A DNA stretch of 64,000 nucleotides from Corylus avellana (GCF_901000735.1 NC_081547.1:20770838-20834837); one strand, 5' to 3'; shown: positions 46,621-58,167, counted from the stretch's first letter. Notes: generated from the letters alone by a model not told the origin. Made by a program: numbers and translations.

Positions 46621-47283
46621 AAACAGTGTCATCTCTACTGGAAAGCTCAACTCTGGTGAGAGTGAGGTGCATGTCCAATAATACCATTACGTTGAGAAGT
46701 GTAATGAATAAATCCTTCAGGATTCTAGCACACAAAGACAATCCCTCTTTTCCTTGGAAGAGTATTTGGCGGACCAAGGCTCCCTCAAAAGTGGCATTCT
46801 TTGTTTGGTTGGTGGCTCATGGTTAATTGGTGTTGTCTATGCAGCTCAATGGAGAATCTGTTGATCATCTTCTTCTCCATTGTGAGGTTGCTTGTTCATT
46901 ATGGAACGCTATCTTTAGTCGCTTTGGTCTTTCCTAAGTTATGCCTAACAGTGTGAAGGATTTGTTCACATGTTGGTGGTCAGGGATAGCTCTCGGAGTG
47001 TGGTCGTTTGGAAGATGGTGCCCCTATGCATCATCTGGTGTCTATGGAGGCAAAGAAATGATAGGAGCTTCGAGAATCTAGAGAGGACATTAGAGGAGCT
47101 CAATCCCTTTTTCTTTTTTTTCCCTCTTTGCTTGGACAGTTGTTTATTTAGCTTTTCTGATTTCCTTGTTCTCTTTTCTCTTTCTTTCTAGGCGTTTTCT
47201 TGTATACTCCCTATGTACTAGGGTTGCTCTCCCTTGCGCTTTTTATATATACAACATTACTTATCAAAAGTTTACTTCCTGTT
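46621..47283 (+). pseudogene. LINE C-terminal fragment B (zf-RVT to 3' end)
   Basis: FPWKSIWRTKAPSKVAFFVW at about 46760-46820 is the plant LINE zf-RVT signature. Leu-Trp-Asn-Ala-Ile-Phe and VVWKMVPLCIIWCLWRQRND (46995-47065) are the usual C-terminal block. The sequence ends ACATTACTTATCAAAAG, the LINE 3' terminus. Several stops. It lies in tandem with fragment A in the same orientation. Confidence 0.88.
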
Positions 47284-47988
47284 GCCATTGATGGATGAGT
47301 AAAAATTGTCACATTCTACATGTTGCATGACTTGGAAACATTAAATTTCACAAGTCTTTTTGTTTTTGTTTTTCCTTCTTCCTAGTTTGACCACTCAATG
47401 TTGGCCAATTCATGTTGGTGATGCATGCTGTATGGTGTAGTTCCCGGTGTGGCTTAACCTTCAATCTCAATTTCCTTAAAGCTTTCTGAGATCATTTTAT
47501 GGATCCATTCTTCTAACATTGCTAGTGTACAACTCCAACATCTACCACCAACAGATATGGCTCATCCTACAATACTAACCCTTCTTTTCCTTTATGATAT
47601 AATGCTTATCAATTGCTTCATAGCTGCAACATTTCAGCAAACAATGTTTGCTTCATCCATATTGTCCAGTATGGGATCATCATCCATATCAATCACTTCA
47701 TTTTGAAGTGCAGATTGCCTTGCACTTGTGCAGATACAAAGTAGAAAACAATGTCTAATTTTCTCTGTTAGCTTGATATGATGTGGGATTATTGTATATT
47801 CGACTCTAAAATGAAGTGCTATCATAGGCAGTGAATCGTTTAAAGGATGAGTAAGAATCTTTAATACAGGATTTCAAATGGAATTACTGTTGGGAATGTT
47901 GAATAACTTCAATCATGGTATGCTAACGAATTATGGGATGGGTAAGGAATTGATAAAGGAGGCTATTGAAAAAGAACCATAGTTTTAT
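47284..47988. other. Non-genic sequence
   Basis: No domain-bearing frame on either strand. A 63-codon minus frame at 47634-47825 has acidic composition but no recognisable motif. Confidence 0.4.
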
Positions 47989-49000
47989 AAGATTTGTTCA
48001 AAGCATGGTTTTAGCATTTAAAATTGCCAGGAAATGTTTAGAGAGGAGAAAAGAATGACAGACCATAGAACCTTAATGACAATGAATTGTTGCCCTCAAA
48101 TCAAAATACTTTAAATGGAATAGTGGCATAAAACTAGTGTTAGTTGTAACTTGATACAGTAGTGTGAGTAGTAATCATTCAAGTTACTTGCCTCAATATT
48201 TATCACGTAGCTTGAACATTTCCTCCTTTGAATATAAGTGCTGTTAATAATCGACTCTAACATAATCCAAAAGCTACCATAGGCACTTTCTGCCGGACCA
48301 AAAATGCTACTTCTTCTGCTTTGGACTCAACCCTAAATTTAGTAGCCATTTATTTCTGCCACTAGTTGGTAGCGACAGCTTGACTTGTCCTATAGTGGAA
48401 GCAGTAACAATCCTCAGTAGCCTAGTCTATATCCTGTTGTATACACTTAAGTTATGATCATTGCAACTTAGTGGTATAGAGTGAAGAAATGCCCTCCAAT
48501 TTGCAATAGGGTGGAATTTGTGTCCAGCTTCACAATGAAGTCATCTATTAAATTTATAGAGCACGGGACCATCTCATGACCTTTGTTTTACTTAGTTAAA
48601 TGTCCATTTTGTTGACTTAAAACATTTGCATTTATTGATTGATCATTATAGTCCTTGCGTAGAAACCTCTGGACCATTGCCATGTCTTGTGGCTTTGTTT
48701 TTTGAACTTTCGCATGATACTTATTCTTGCTAGAATGTGGATAAATGTGTACATCACTTGCATGTTATATCATTCTCAAGTATGCATGAATAAACGTGCC
48801 AAGAGTGCTTAAAAAATAAGGAAATTCTTTTTAGATATTGTACTCTATTTAATTGTGATGTGGTTCTTATTTCAGGTAGCTTGGGAACATTAAATGTTGG
48901 AATTTCAAACTTGGGGCTTTGGTAGAGCAAGAATTTGTATTCTAAAACAGTTTGGCATAAGAACTTGGGCAGGACAGAGAACACAACAATTTGCAGGGTT
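47989..49000 (+). repeat. 1-kb dispersed repeat, copy B
   Basis: Pairs with 8313-9355. Directly after a polypyrimidine-TTTCAG acceptor-like site near 48875 comes an open stretch that continues past the repeat end to about 49075 (ending in ETKC before AG/TG sequence). This may be an exon of an unidentified gene. The copy at 9224 loses the frame just after GQRTQQFAG. Confidence 0.8.
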
Positions 49001-49079
49001 AACATTACGAGTTTCACGACAGCCAGAGAAAGCACAAACTGTACATGGTCGTCCATCTTTAGAAACCAAGTGTAAGCAT

Positions 49080-50085
49080 TCTTTGTTAATTAATTTGCTT
49101 AATTCTTTGTTAACATAATGGAATCCGCTTAATTCGTCAGTATTGGTGTAATTTTTCATTGAGATATTATATATTTTGAGTGATTATATAGAGTAACGGG
49201 AAGGGACTCAATTGTAGTGAAGTTTTCTCATTATATAGACGCTTGAGCAATTGGATTATTCTTGAAATTTTCCGTTAATCAAATAGTGCACTTTAGATAG
49301 ATATTCACCACATAAAAATGAAGTTATTTCAACTTTGAACGACCCCATCTCTCTTTTCCTTCAGGAGCAGACATATATATACACCATATATACATAATCC
49401 CAGCATTAAATAAAGTTGTTGGACCATGCAATTTTTAAAGGGACAAAGTTATTGAGTATAAATTAACTAGACTACTAAATGAAGTTTAAATCCACATCAT
49501 ATAGTGCTTGATGACAAACCTGAAAGTAATCAATGTAAATTACTTTTGAGTGTAAAAATCATTTTTAAATTTTAGACGAGTTAATTTATATATTTCACGT
49601 TAATTGTGATTTTTACTATCACGTAAAAAGGTTAATAAGCAGTTGAACGTACATTAAACATTTCACTAAATATATATTTAAATGAGGTAATTAAGTGATC
49701 AAGACATGAAAATGACATACTTACAAGTAAACATTTCACTAAAAATACATGGCTTCTTAAAAATTAGGGTTAAATACCTTATTTCTCTCTAGAGTTTCAG
49801 CACTTTATTTTTTGACCCTTAAGGTTTCATTTGGATCAGAGGAGGTACCTGTGATTTTGATACAGACAAAAATGGTAGCCCCGTTAAAATTCCGTTCAAA
49901 ACTTAACAGAACGCCACGTCAACACCAATTAAATAATTGAGTTTAGTTTCGTGTTCACGAGCGGCTCATTTAATAATCAAGTTGAGCACAAGGTAGCTGA
50001 GCCGGAGCAAGCTCACAGATAGTAATTAATATGCATTTTAATTACTAAATTAAAATGCATTTAGTTTAGTAATTAAGTAATTGCC
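49080..50085. other. AT-rich non-genic sequence
   Basis: No gene. 49770-49925 has the look of one arm of a MITE (TAGGGTTAAATACCTTATTT...), but no partner arm was found nearby. Confidence 0.4.
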
Positions 50086-50963
50086 TATTGGTGACGTGCC
50101 ACAGTGGAACGTGACCACTATGGTGACGTGTCATAATGACACGTCAACAATTGTTGACATGCCACATGGGCACGTCACCATACTTGTGACCTGTTATAAT
50201 GACACGTCACCAAAGTGGTGACATGCCACTATGAAACGTCACCAATTGGTGACGTGCAATTATACACACGTCACAAAATTATATTAATTTCAATTTTTTT
50301 ATTTGATTTTTTCCTTTTCTGAAATTTATTTATTTATTTTTTAATTGGTGACGTGCTAATATCTGGCACGTCACTAATTAGTGACGGGTCAAAGTTCACA
50401 TGTCACTAGGGAGTGACATGTGAACTTCGACACATTACTAAAATACATAGTGACATGTGATAAAGGAAAATGCTAGAATGCAATCATTTCCCCACATTTG
50501 GCCTATCAAAAGCTAATGTAACAGGCTACTTTTATTATTTTATTATTAAAAAATTTTTAATTTTTAAATCAAAATTAAAACAATAAAAAATTAAAAAGAA
50601 GTTGCAAGGGGTGGCTAGCCACCCCAGTTCTGGCTAGGGGTGGCTTCGGCCACCCAAGACTGGTCTGGGGTGGCCACCTGTAGCCAGAACGGGGGTGGCT
50701 GGCCACCCCCTATCCCTTGCAATCTCTTTTTAGTTTCTTATTGTTTTAATTTTGATTTAAAAATTAAAAGATTTTTAATAATAAAATAATAAAAGTGGCC
50801 TATCACATTAGCTTTTGATGGGCCAAATGTGGGGAAATGATTTCATTCTAGCATTCCCCTATGATAAATCGACACGTCGTCAATTGGTGACATGTGAAAA
50901 AACCTACACGGTAGACATGTCACTAAATTCTCTCTTTTTTTTTTTTTTTTTTTTTTTGTAGTG
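50086..50963. mobile_element. CACTA-like terminal region with GGTGACGTG subterminal repeats
   Basis: TTTTTTTTGTAGTG at the right end is the CACTA terminus inverted. From 50089 the sequence consists of many copies of GGTGACGTG, CACGTCACC and GTGACATGCC in both orientations. A MITE is nested at 50465-50859. The left end was not found. The end abuts the dispersed repeat at 50964 exactly. Confidence 0.7.
50465..50859. mobile_element. Palindromic MITE, ~9-bp TSD, nested in CACTA sequence
   Basis: The left GGAAAATGCTAGAATGCAAT and right end, inverted GGGGAATGCTAGAATGAAAT, are near-perfect inverted repeats continuing through CATTTCCCCACATTTGGCC and beyond. Flanks TGTGATAAA (50456-50464) and TATGATAAA (50860-50868) match at 8 of 9. 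The GC-rich centre is itself a palindrome of GGGGTGGC/GCCACCCC. Mutator-type by duplication length. Confidence 0.85.
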
Positions 50964-51252
50964 ATAAGATGGCTTACATCTAAAATGTCATGAGACGTTT
51001 GGTTTAATTTTATTTTTATTTAAAGGAATTCTTACGTTTGACATATCATCAAAAGAAAGGTAGAGGAAGGAAGAGGGAAGAAGATGGCTCTATTTCATTT
51101 TTGTCAAAAATACACAGTTTAAATAAAGCTCAAAACACATCGTTTTGAAATTTGAAAAAATACGGTTAAATGCGTGCGGTCCCGATTGACATGAAATTTT
51201 TATTTTTTATTTTTTTATTTTTAATTAAAACTTGATATAAAGTCTGCATCGA

Positions 51253-52124
51253 ATTTACTAGTCACAGCACACAATTTGTAGGCACGAAGCCGCTGGAGTA
51301 AGGCAAGAAAAAACCCTAGCTCCTTAGGGAGCGCCGCACAGGTCCTCTCGTCGGGGGAGGAGGGATGGGCTTGCTTCCTCCCTTTCCCCCCCCTCCCCCC
51401 CTGCCTGTGCAGGTTTTGTTTCCCATTCTCCGCCTCTTTAGGGGTTTTCATAGCGCCTTGCTTCCGGTCCTAGTAGCTGTTGAGGCCCCCCTCGGGGGGC
51501 CGCCTTTTCCCCATGCTCCGGTCTCCTTGTGGGGTTCAGATCCGGTTTGCCTCAAGCTTGATCTTGATTCTCTCAAGCTTGGCCGCCACTTCCCCTCCGA
51601 TGCTGCTCATGGTTGTTGGTTTTGTTTTTTGTTTCCTTGTTTTGTTTCTGTTTGTCTTGATCTTCCCTGTATTATGTTTTGGTTTTCCGTGTAGTTTTTG
51701 TTCTTGTTTTATTTGCTTGTAATAAAGCCTTGTTCTCTTGTTGATCTGTGGGGTATTTGTTGTTAGTTCAAACCCTTGGTTGTGGACGAAAATTGTATCC
51801 TGGCTTTCAGGTCGAGGAGGATGAGTGTAGGCAATGACGTTTTATGTGCACAGAGCTGAGGAATAAACGTTACTTATGCATTGGATTGTGTTTGCTTGGA
51901 GCAGATCTGTTATTTCATTTGAAGATTAGTCATAAGTTAGCGAAAGTTGAAATCATGGATAGGTCTTAAATGATAGAATGTTATGTATGTGTTCATGATG
52001 TTGTAACCTTGTAGCTTCGGCTATGATTTGCATTCTCTGAGCTTTGTGCTCTTGTGATGTACGAGCTATATTCTCGTGATCGTTTTTATTAATGAGATTG
52101 AAATGATTTTCCCTTTCAAAAAAT
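51253..52124 (+). mobile_element. Poly(A) retroposon, 10-bp TSD, empty site known
   Basis: TCTGCATCGA flanks it at 51243-51252 and 52125-52134, while the paralogous site at 31916-31925 has it once. It ends TTTCAAAAAA. Its 3' half is the same family as the antisense element at 5110-6086. The Pro-rich frame at 51365-51694 has no domain I recognise. Mobilised by LINE machinery; probably the 3' end of a LINE or a non-autonomous relative. Confidence 0.92.
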
Positions 52125-52188
52125 TCTGCATCGACTGAAAGGGCTTAAGAAAAATCCCAAGTTGTACGTGGTGCAGCCTTTAAACAAG

Positions 52189-52430
52189 GGGCATAGTTTT
52201 CCTCCAAACTGGATTGGAGGAATTTCCTTCAACTTAGTCTAAAAAAGCGACATGTATCCGTTGAAAATGTGAAAAGCATATGCCTTTTTAATAGCAGGGA
52301 CAAAGTTGAAATAAATCTTATTAAAAATTCATGTGCACCTCACATGTTATTAAAAAAATGGACATATGTTGCTTTTATAAACTAGCTTGAAGGAAATTCC
52401 TCCAACCCAATTTGGAGGAAAACTTTGTCC
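52189..52430. mobile_element. 242-bp MITE, perfect 9-bp TSD, empty site known
   Basis: Inverted ends GGGCATAGTTTTCCTCCAAA and, inverted, GGACAAAGTTTTCCTCCAAA pair over about 40 bases. TTAAACAAG flanks it at 52180-52188 and 52431-52439, while 31993-32001 in the paralogous repeat has it once. Duplication length points to a Mutator-like family. Confidence 0.93.
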
Positions 52431-52931
52431 TTAAACAAGTGTAGTCTTCGAATTACTTCTCTCATTGCCAAGAAATACATTGATCACAATTGAATAAATT
52501 AACACGCTAGGCATGACAAAATAAATTGGAAGTTACATTTTTATGTTTTGAATAATAGTTAAAATTTGGTTGAATTATTTATTTATTTCATTAGTAATAT
52601 TCTTTAATATTTTTAATTAATTTTGCTTAACTTTATTTTTTTCATTCATTAAAAAAAAAAAAAAAAAAAAAAAAATTGCCCTCTCTGAACAAAAATCCGA
52701 ACTCCGCCACTGGTGCTATGTGAGATCCGAAAATACGAAAACAACGTAATTGTTCTAATACCAATGTAAGAAAACATAGAAACATATACTTCTAGGACCT
52801 TTATAATGGTTGTTTCACGTTAGTTTCCATTGTCACCATGGCTTCACGATCAAGCTGTTTCTACTCGTGGTGGTGTTTGCTACTAGAGCAAATCACACAT
52901 TTTCCACCGTCTAAAATCCTCCCATTGCCAA

Positions 52932-53950
52932 GAACATGGGATGAGAGAGGTAATTTCTCATATTTTTTCACACCCCAAAAACAGCCTGTGTGCGTATGGC
53001 ATTTTTATACACTACTATTTAGTATGTAATTGTTAATGTCACTCAAAAAATGAGGTAGCTTTTAAAATTACCATTATTGATCAAAATTCAATAATGATCA
53101 ATCACGAGAGTGATACAAGAGTAACTTCTAGTATTACTCTACTTGGGCTGCCCACTGATGGTTCAAAATGTTCTCATCGATCAGTATTCCAAAAATATTC
53201 ATTAATGGTTCAAATCTATATATATATAATCCCAGAACATTTTCATAATTAATTAACTCCTTAAACGTCCTCCATTTACTTTCCGCATGTGTACGTACAA
53301 TAATTTATCACTATATATATAAATCCAAGTTCTGAAACAATTATATATCTGCCAAACTCTCCCCTTTCGCGTCTTCTACCTGCAGGTCCTGGTAGGGGTA
53401 AGTAGAAAGTGAAAAGGTATGCCACCTATCTTCTCCATTGATAGAAGTTGAGAACTTTGATTAGAAGTTTTTGGGACCTACAAAAAATTTCATATGATAC
53501 AAATTGTTCACAACTATAATTTTTTATTATTAATTTCAGGTATATACGTGACGGTTTTCATCATTATTATTAGCTCAAATTGTGATCAAAATTAAACCCA
53601 ACTCACAAAACACTTACACTAACAATGAAAGAAAGAAAGAAAGAAAGAACAATTCATAAAAGCAAATATGCATATATCCATTCATAAACGTTTAATTAGG
53701 CTTTTACTATCAAGGACGGCAGTTGAATGGCCTTAAGGCAATCTCCATGTGGTTAGATAAGTACTGGGACATGAGTTCAACTCTCGCAATTGGAGTCCTC
53801 ATAGTAGATTAATGTAAACTATCTGAAGTTTCATTGAAATTTTGATGGCATCTAGTTAGGCTATGACTCAACCGAGCTTTTTATTGTTTTCTAGCTCTAA
53901 CGTCTGAATATTTTTTTGCCAAATTATGACTTAATTTGTTGTAAAATCAG
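52932..53950. other. Upstream of the small two-exon gene
   Basis: AT-rich, with a (GAAA)n microsatellite at 53629-53650. It probably contains a leader exon and intron for the gene at 53951, because that gene's ATG directly follows an acceptor-like TCAG, but the leader cannot be placed. A tRNA-like patch near 53715-53800 was rejected. Confidence 0.4.
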
Positions 53951-54312
53951 ATGGATGTAACACAAATTCGAAACACATGCGGAGTTGATGTAATGTGGAA
54001 ACCATATCGGATTTGTAATGATGGACAAGCAACTGTAATGGATCAAAATCTTACGATACGAATTTCACATACTGCGGAGGTGTCCATAACCTATGACAAG
54101 TCAATTGATGAAGTTCATGTTCATCCTGCAGCGAGTGCAGAAGCCACTAGGGTTTCAAAAATCCCTCGTTCGCTTATACAAGAATCTCATGAAATTGATC
54201 TGATGGATGTATTTGAAGGAAAGGTTGTGACTTTCTCCAAATCAAGAGGATTGCTTGGCATGATGAGGTTAATTTTTTCATTGAATCAAAAAATCACTTC
54301 TTCTTTTTTATT

Positions 54313-54370
<58 letters not shown>

Positions 54371-54485
54371 TTTTAAATTTTAAATTTTATTTTTACAACT
54401 TGATAGTCTTCATTGATTTATCAGCTGCTTCCGTGGAGAAATTAACAAAGTGGTGATAAGAAAAGGCAAAAATCAATTAAATTAA
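53951..54485 (+). CDS. Small two-exon protein of unknown function
   Basis: Exon 1 is 53951-54267 and exon 2 is 54425-54485, joined at AG|GT...CAG|C within a Ser codon, giving about 125 residues and a TAA stop. Exon 1 encodes MDVTQIRNTCGVDVMWKPYR, then a hydrophilic region with EVHVHPAASAEATRV. Exon 2 adds SCFRGEINKVVIRKGKNQLN. No signal peptide or membrane segment is visible. I do not recognise the family. The intron holds a (TA)n tract (54316-54365). Because the ATG lies next to an acceptor-like TCAG, the protein may be the C-terminal part of a longer one. The clean splice and stop argue for a real or recently real gene. Confidence 0.5.
54316..54365. repeat. (TA)n microsatellite in intron
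   Basis: About 25 TA units inside the intron of the small two-exon gene, likely length-variable. Confidence 0.95.
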
Positions 54486-54836
54486 CAGCGAGTGAGTTTG
54501 AAGGTTTGAGCTCATAGTTTATGCAATTTTTTGTTTTTGTAATAAAAAAAACAGGGGTATGAATAAAAACAAGGAGAATAAACAAAATATTTATTTTATC
54601 TAAGAAGGTGGAATCTTTTATTTTATTTTATTATTTGTGCCATTTTTGTGAGGTTATATATTCTGATATGTGTGGTTTAAGACACATGGGATATATCTAT
54701 TATTATGGAATATTAACACACTTAATTTTGGGCATGCCAATGCATGGAGCATACATGCATGCCTTCGTAATAATTGGCCTTGAAAGATCATGAGGCAATA
54801 CCGCACTAAGTAAATGATCAATAGATTTCTGATAAG

Positions 54837-54956
54837 TCCCTATGGGGTAGTTCAATCGGTTGTGAATCACGTCTAATAAAGTGAAGGTCACTAATTCGAA
54901 TTTTCTTTTTTCCTTCCCTTGTGTGGACATGTAAAAAAAAAAAAAAAAAAAAAAAA
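54837..54956 (+). mobile_element. tRNA-derived SINE, copy 2
   Basis: GGGGTAGTTCAATCGGTTGT (box A-like) and CTAATTCGAATT (decayed box B) are followed by GTGTGGACATGT and a long A tail. GATTTCTGATAAG flanks it perfectly at 54824-54836 and 54957-54969. Same family as 33938 and 59575. Confidence 0.9.
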
Positions 54957-55292
54957 GATTTCTGATAAGAAATGGTCAAAACAATTGGAGGAAAAAAAAT
55001 AAAAGCAAACTCACTCCTTAAGTGATGGAAATTGAAAATTAATAAACGTGACAATGGGGCTTTTCTTGTGCACATATCTTGTAGAATGTTAAATTATTAG
55101 ATCTGAAGAGCAATGATATAAGGAGGACTATTTGTTTTTTTCACGACTTAGACTTAGACCATAACACAGATATCTTTTTATTAGAATAAAATATGTGATG
55201 AAATCACAGAAATGAAAAGTAGCAGTACCTTGAGATTCTCATGCGATTTTTTAATCCAATACTCCTATATGCACCAATCTGATTCTTTTTGT

Positions 55293-55837
55293 GTCGAGTA
55301 CCAGAATGGGCCGGAGAGAGGGAGAGAGCTGCCGGAGAGTGAGAGGGGTGCGACGGATTGGAGGAGTGGCATCGGATCGGAGGAGCGGCGCCGCCGGAGG
55401 TGAGAGAGAGAGCTGTCAGAGTTGAGAGAGTTGCCGGAGTGAGGGAGAGAGAGAGAGAGCTGCCAGCTAGAGAGAGAGACAGAGCTTGAGGGAGCTCAGA
55501 GAGGGAGGAGTGCGTGAGAGAGGAGAGAGAGAGGGGGTTGCGTGGGAAAAATTAATTGGGACAAAAAGTAATATAACTTTTAAATATTTCAAAAAAATTT
55601 AATTTTAAAAATTTTTAAATTCAAAATTTGAAATTAATGCCAAATAATGTTCACACGTCATTAATTAGTGATATTTCACTGTTCAAACGATATTATTTAA
55701 AATAAGTTTAACTTAAATCAAGATGTCCCTTAAAACCCCATGTTTACAGCTCCCAATCAACAACTGACACCTAAGCAAAAAACATAAAATGTGCACCAAA
55801 ATAATCTAAGTCCAAATACACTAGATTTGCTTTGAAA
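55293..55837 (+). repeat. Gap-flanking repeat, left copy
   Basis: From GTCGAGTACCAGAATGGGCC to ACTAGATTTGCTTTGAAA this matches 55858-56401 across the 20-N gap, with differences mainly in GA-tract length. It includes purine-rich GAGAGAG and CGGCGCCGCCGG sequence. Confidence 0.9.
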
Positions 55838-55857
55838 NNNNNNNNNNNNNNNNNNNN
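55838..55857. other. Assembly gap (20 N)
   Basis: A short N run between two copies of the same ~545-bp sequence, unlike the 100-N gaps elsewhere. Probably a different joining step. Confidence 1.
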
Positions 55858-56002
55858 TCGAGTACCAGAATGGGCCGGAGAGAGGGAGAGAGCTGCCAGA
55901 GAGTGAGAGGGGTGCGACGGATTGGAGGATTGGCATCGGATCGGAGGAACGGCGCCGCCGGAGGTGAGAGAGAGAGCTGTCAGAGGTGAGAGAGTTGCCG
56001 GA

Positions 56003-56039
<37 letters not shown>

Positions 56040-56401
56040 TGAGGGAGCTCAGAGAGGGAGGAGTGCGTGAGAGAGGAGAGAGAGAGGGGTTTGCGTGGGA
56101 AAAATTAATTGGGACAAAAAGTAATATAACTTTAAAACATAATTTTTAAATATTTCAAAAAATTTTAATTTTTAAAATTTTTAAATTCAAAATTCAAAAT
56201 TAATGACGAACAATGTCCACACTTCATTAATTAGTGACATTTCACTGTTCAAACGATATTATTTAAAATGAGTTTAACTTAAATCAGGATGTCCCTTAAA
56301 ACCCCATGTTTACGGCCCCCAATCAACAACCAACACCTAAGCAAAAAACATAAAATGTGCACCAAAATAACCTAAGTCCAAATACACTAGATTTGCTTTG
56401 A
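55858..56401 (+). repeat. Gap-flanking repeat, right copy
   Basis: See 55293-55837. It has a longer GA tract and lacks an internal segment (AGCTGCCAGCTAGAGAG) present on the left. Confidence 0.9.
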
Positions 56402-57000
56402 GAAAGAAAGAAAAAAAAAAAAGCTGGCGAGACCCATGGTGTGGGTTTGGCGAGACCCATGCCGTGGGTTTGTCGTGGGTTTTGCCAGACCCACGGCGTG
56501 GGTCTACCAAGCCACCTCTCTCCGGCGCCATAAGTCACATTCTCTATCACTGTGAGTCATCTTCTCCGGCCTTTAGGGTGATAAAATTCCTAAAGGATTA
56601 ACCTTCCACCTTTAGGTTTTAGTTTTAAATAAAAAAATGAGTTTTGAAGTATTAGAAACGGGTTTTAAGGCATTAGAAAGAGTTTTGAGGCATCCAAGAT
56701 CGGGTCACGGCTGGCCATCGGGAGACCCAGCTATGGGTTTGGCGTGACATGGCTGGTTCACGCCAGACCCACGCCGTGGGTCTGGCCAGCCACGGGGTGA
56801 CCGCGGTCCGCGTGGCTCATCGGCCACCCAGCCCATCCGGCGAGCCACCCTAGTTCTTTGTTGTGCTTTCTCATTTTGATATGGTGCATTTGTTTTCACG
56901 TTAATGTTTTGCATTTTTCTTAAAATGGATGAGGTGCCACATGTTGATTGGATGTTGTAAAAGGCCTAGTTTACATCAAGATCTGATAGTAGGGGCTCTC
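56283..57000. mobile_element. MITE-like repeat with GC-rich palindromic core, second copy
   Basis: Related to 34408-34840. Between 56425 and 56830 it carries many copies of GACCCACGCCGTGGGTCTGG-like palindromes in both orientations. No coding capacity. Confidence 0.6.
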
Positions 57001-57103
57001 ATTTAAAAATAGTGTCTTTTTAATAGTGAAGTGTCACCAATTTTTTACATTTTCAAAATTTTTTACTGTTCACACGTCACCAAATCCCCTATTTTTTGTA
57101 GTG
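57001..57103 (-). mobile_element. CACTA terminus
   Basis: CATTTTCAAAATTTTTTACT, CACACGTCACCAAATC and the end TATTTTTTGTAGTG form a CACTA right end. Subterminal TTAGTGACATTTCACTG near 56232 probably belongs to it. The left end was not found. Confidence 0.5.
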
Positions 57104-58167
57104 CAAGGAGATATCAGAGACAAGATTTCATTATTAATCACATGAAAGCATAAGCACAAGTCGATGAACTTCTTCCAGGATTACAAGCTGGCTGTAGTCA
57201 AGTTCAGAAAAAACGAAAACAAGCCAAAGTTTATAGAAGAATGCTAGGCTTTATATACAAATTCTACAAAAAAAAAGTTATATAACATGATGTGGCATAA
57301 CTTGATTGAAAATTATGAGAAAAATTCAACTTTTGAAAAACATAATCATATTGTGCTACATCATATTATAAAAGTTTTTTTGTAAAATTTATTTGTTAGC
57401 CTAGCGTTTTTCAAGTTTATATAACATGGAAAGTAACTTATTGATCCACAATAGAACCACAACCTAGAAGTGACCTAGCAAGCCTCTCACCTTCTTCCAT
57501 CTAGTACTTTTCTTGGCATTTGGGACTGTAAGCAGAAAGGAATGTGCAAAGTGTTAAAATTGGGTTTTTTAGAATTTTTAGAGAAGCTTACAATGAAATT
57601 CTTAAAATTTTAATATTCTTTTTTATTAGAGTAGTATACAATGTAGTGAGATATGATGAATGAAAAATATTAAGGAGTTTCTAGAAATGATAAATATTAA
57701 TTCATATTATTTTAATCATTCAATTAGAAATAATGGTTAGGAATTTGATGGTGTGAATTATACCATGAACTCTAAAGGATGCTAATTAATCTCATCTTTA
57801 GAGAGTAATGTGTTGTTAGAAGGCAATGCATTCTGGTCACTAAATATGGCAAATTTACATGAGCTACCGATTAAATGAATGAGTAAATGTTCTATATACA
57901 ATTAAATAAAGGTACATGTAGCATTTTAAATGAGAAAAAAAAAAAAAAAAAGTCTAAATTTTATGAAAAAAATAAACATTCAAATTTAGTATCAGAGTCA
58001 GAATTTTAGTTCTTAACATGCAATATTAAAAGATGGAGTCGAACAAGGATTATTTAAAAATATTAAAGAATAGATCTATCTCTAGGTTGAAGATGCCCTG
58101 ATCTTGAGAGTTGAGATGGAATGTTAGCCAATAATTTCAAGATGGGAAATTATGAGAAAATATATGT
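57104..58167. other. Non-genic AT-rich sequence
   Basis: No supported gene. An A run lies near 57938-57950. It is the 3' flank of the minus-strand cysteine-rich gene. Confidence 0.5.

Larger units (their letters stand above)
50964..52931. repeat. Dispersed repeat, copy B, carrying two insertions
   Basis: Pairs with 31626-32471. Removing 51253-52124 and 52189-52430, with one copy of each target duplication, restores collinearity. Confidence 0.9.

Noticed and set aside
51365..51722. Proline-rich protein of 109 residues
   Set aside because: It lies wholly inside the poly(A) retroposon with a known empty site and shows no conserved domain.
53715..53800. Another tRNA-derived SINE near 53.7 kb
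   Set aside because: A weak box B-like GAGTTCAACTC is present but no box A, tail or target duplication could be matched.
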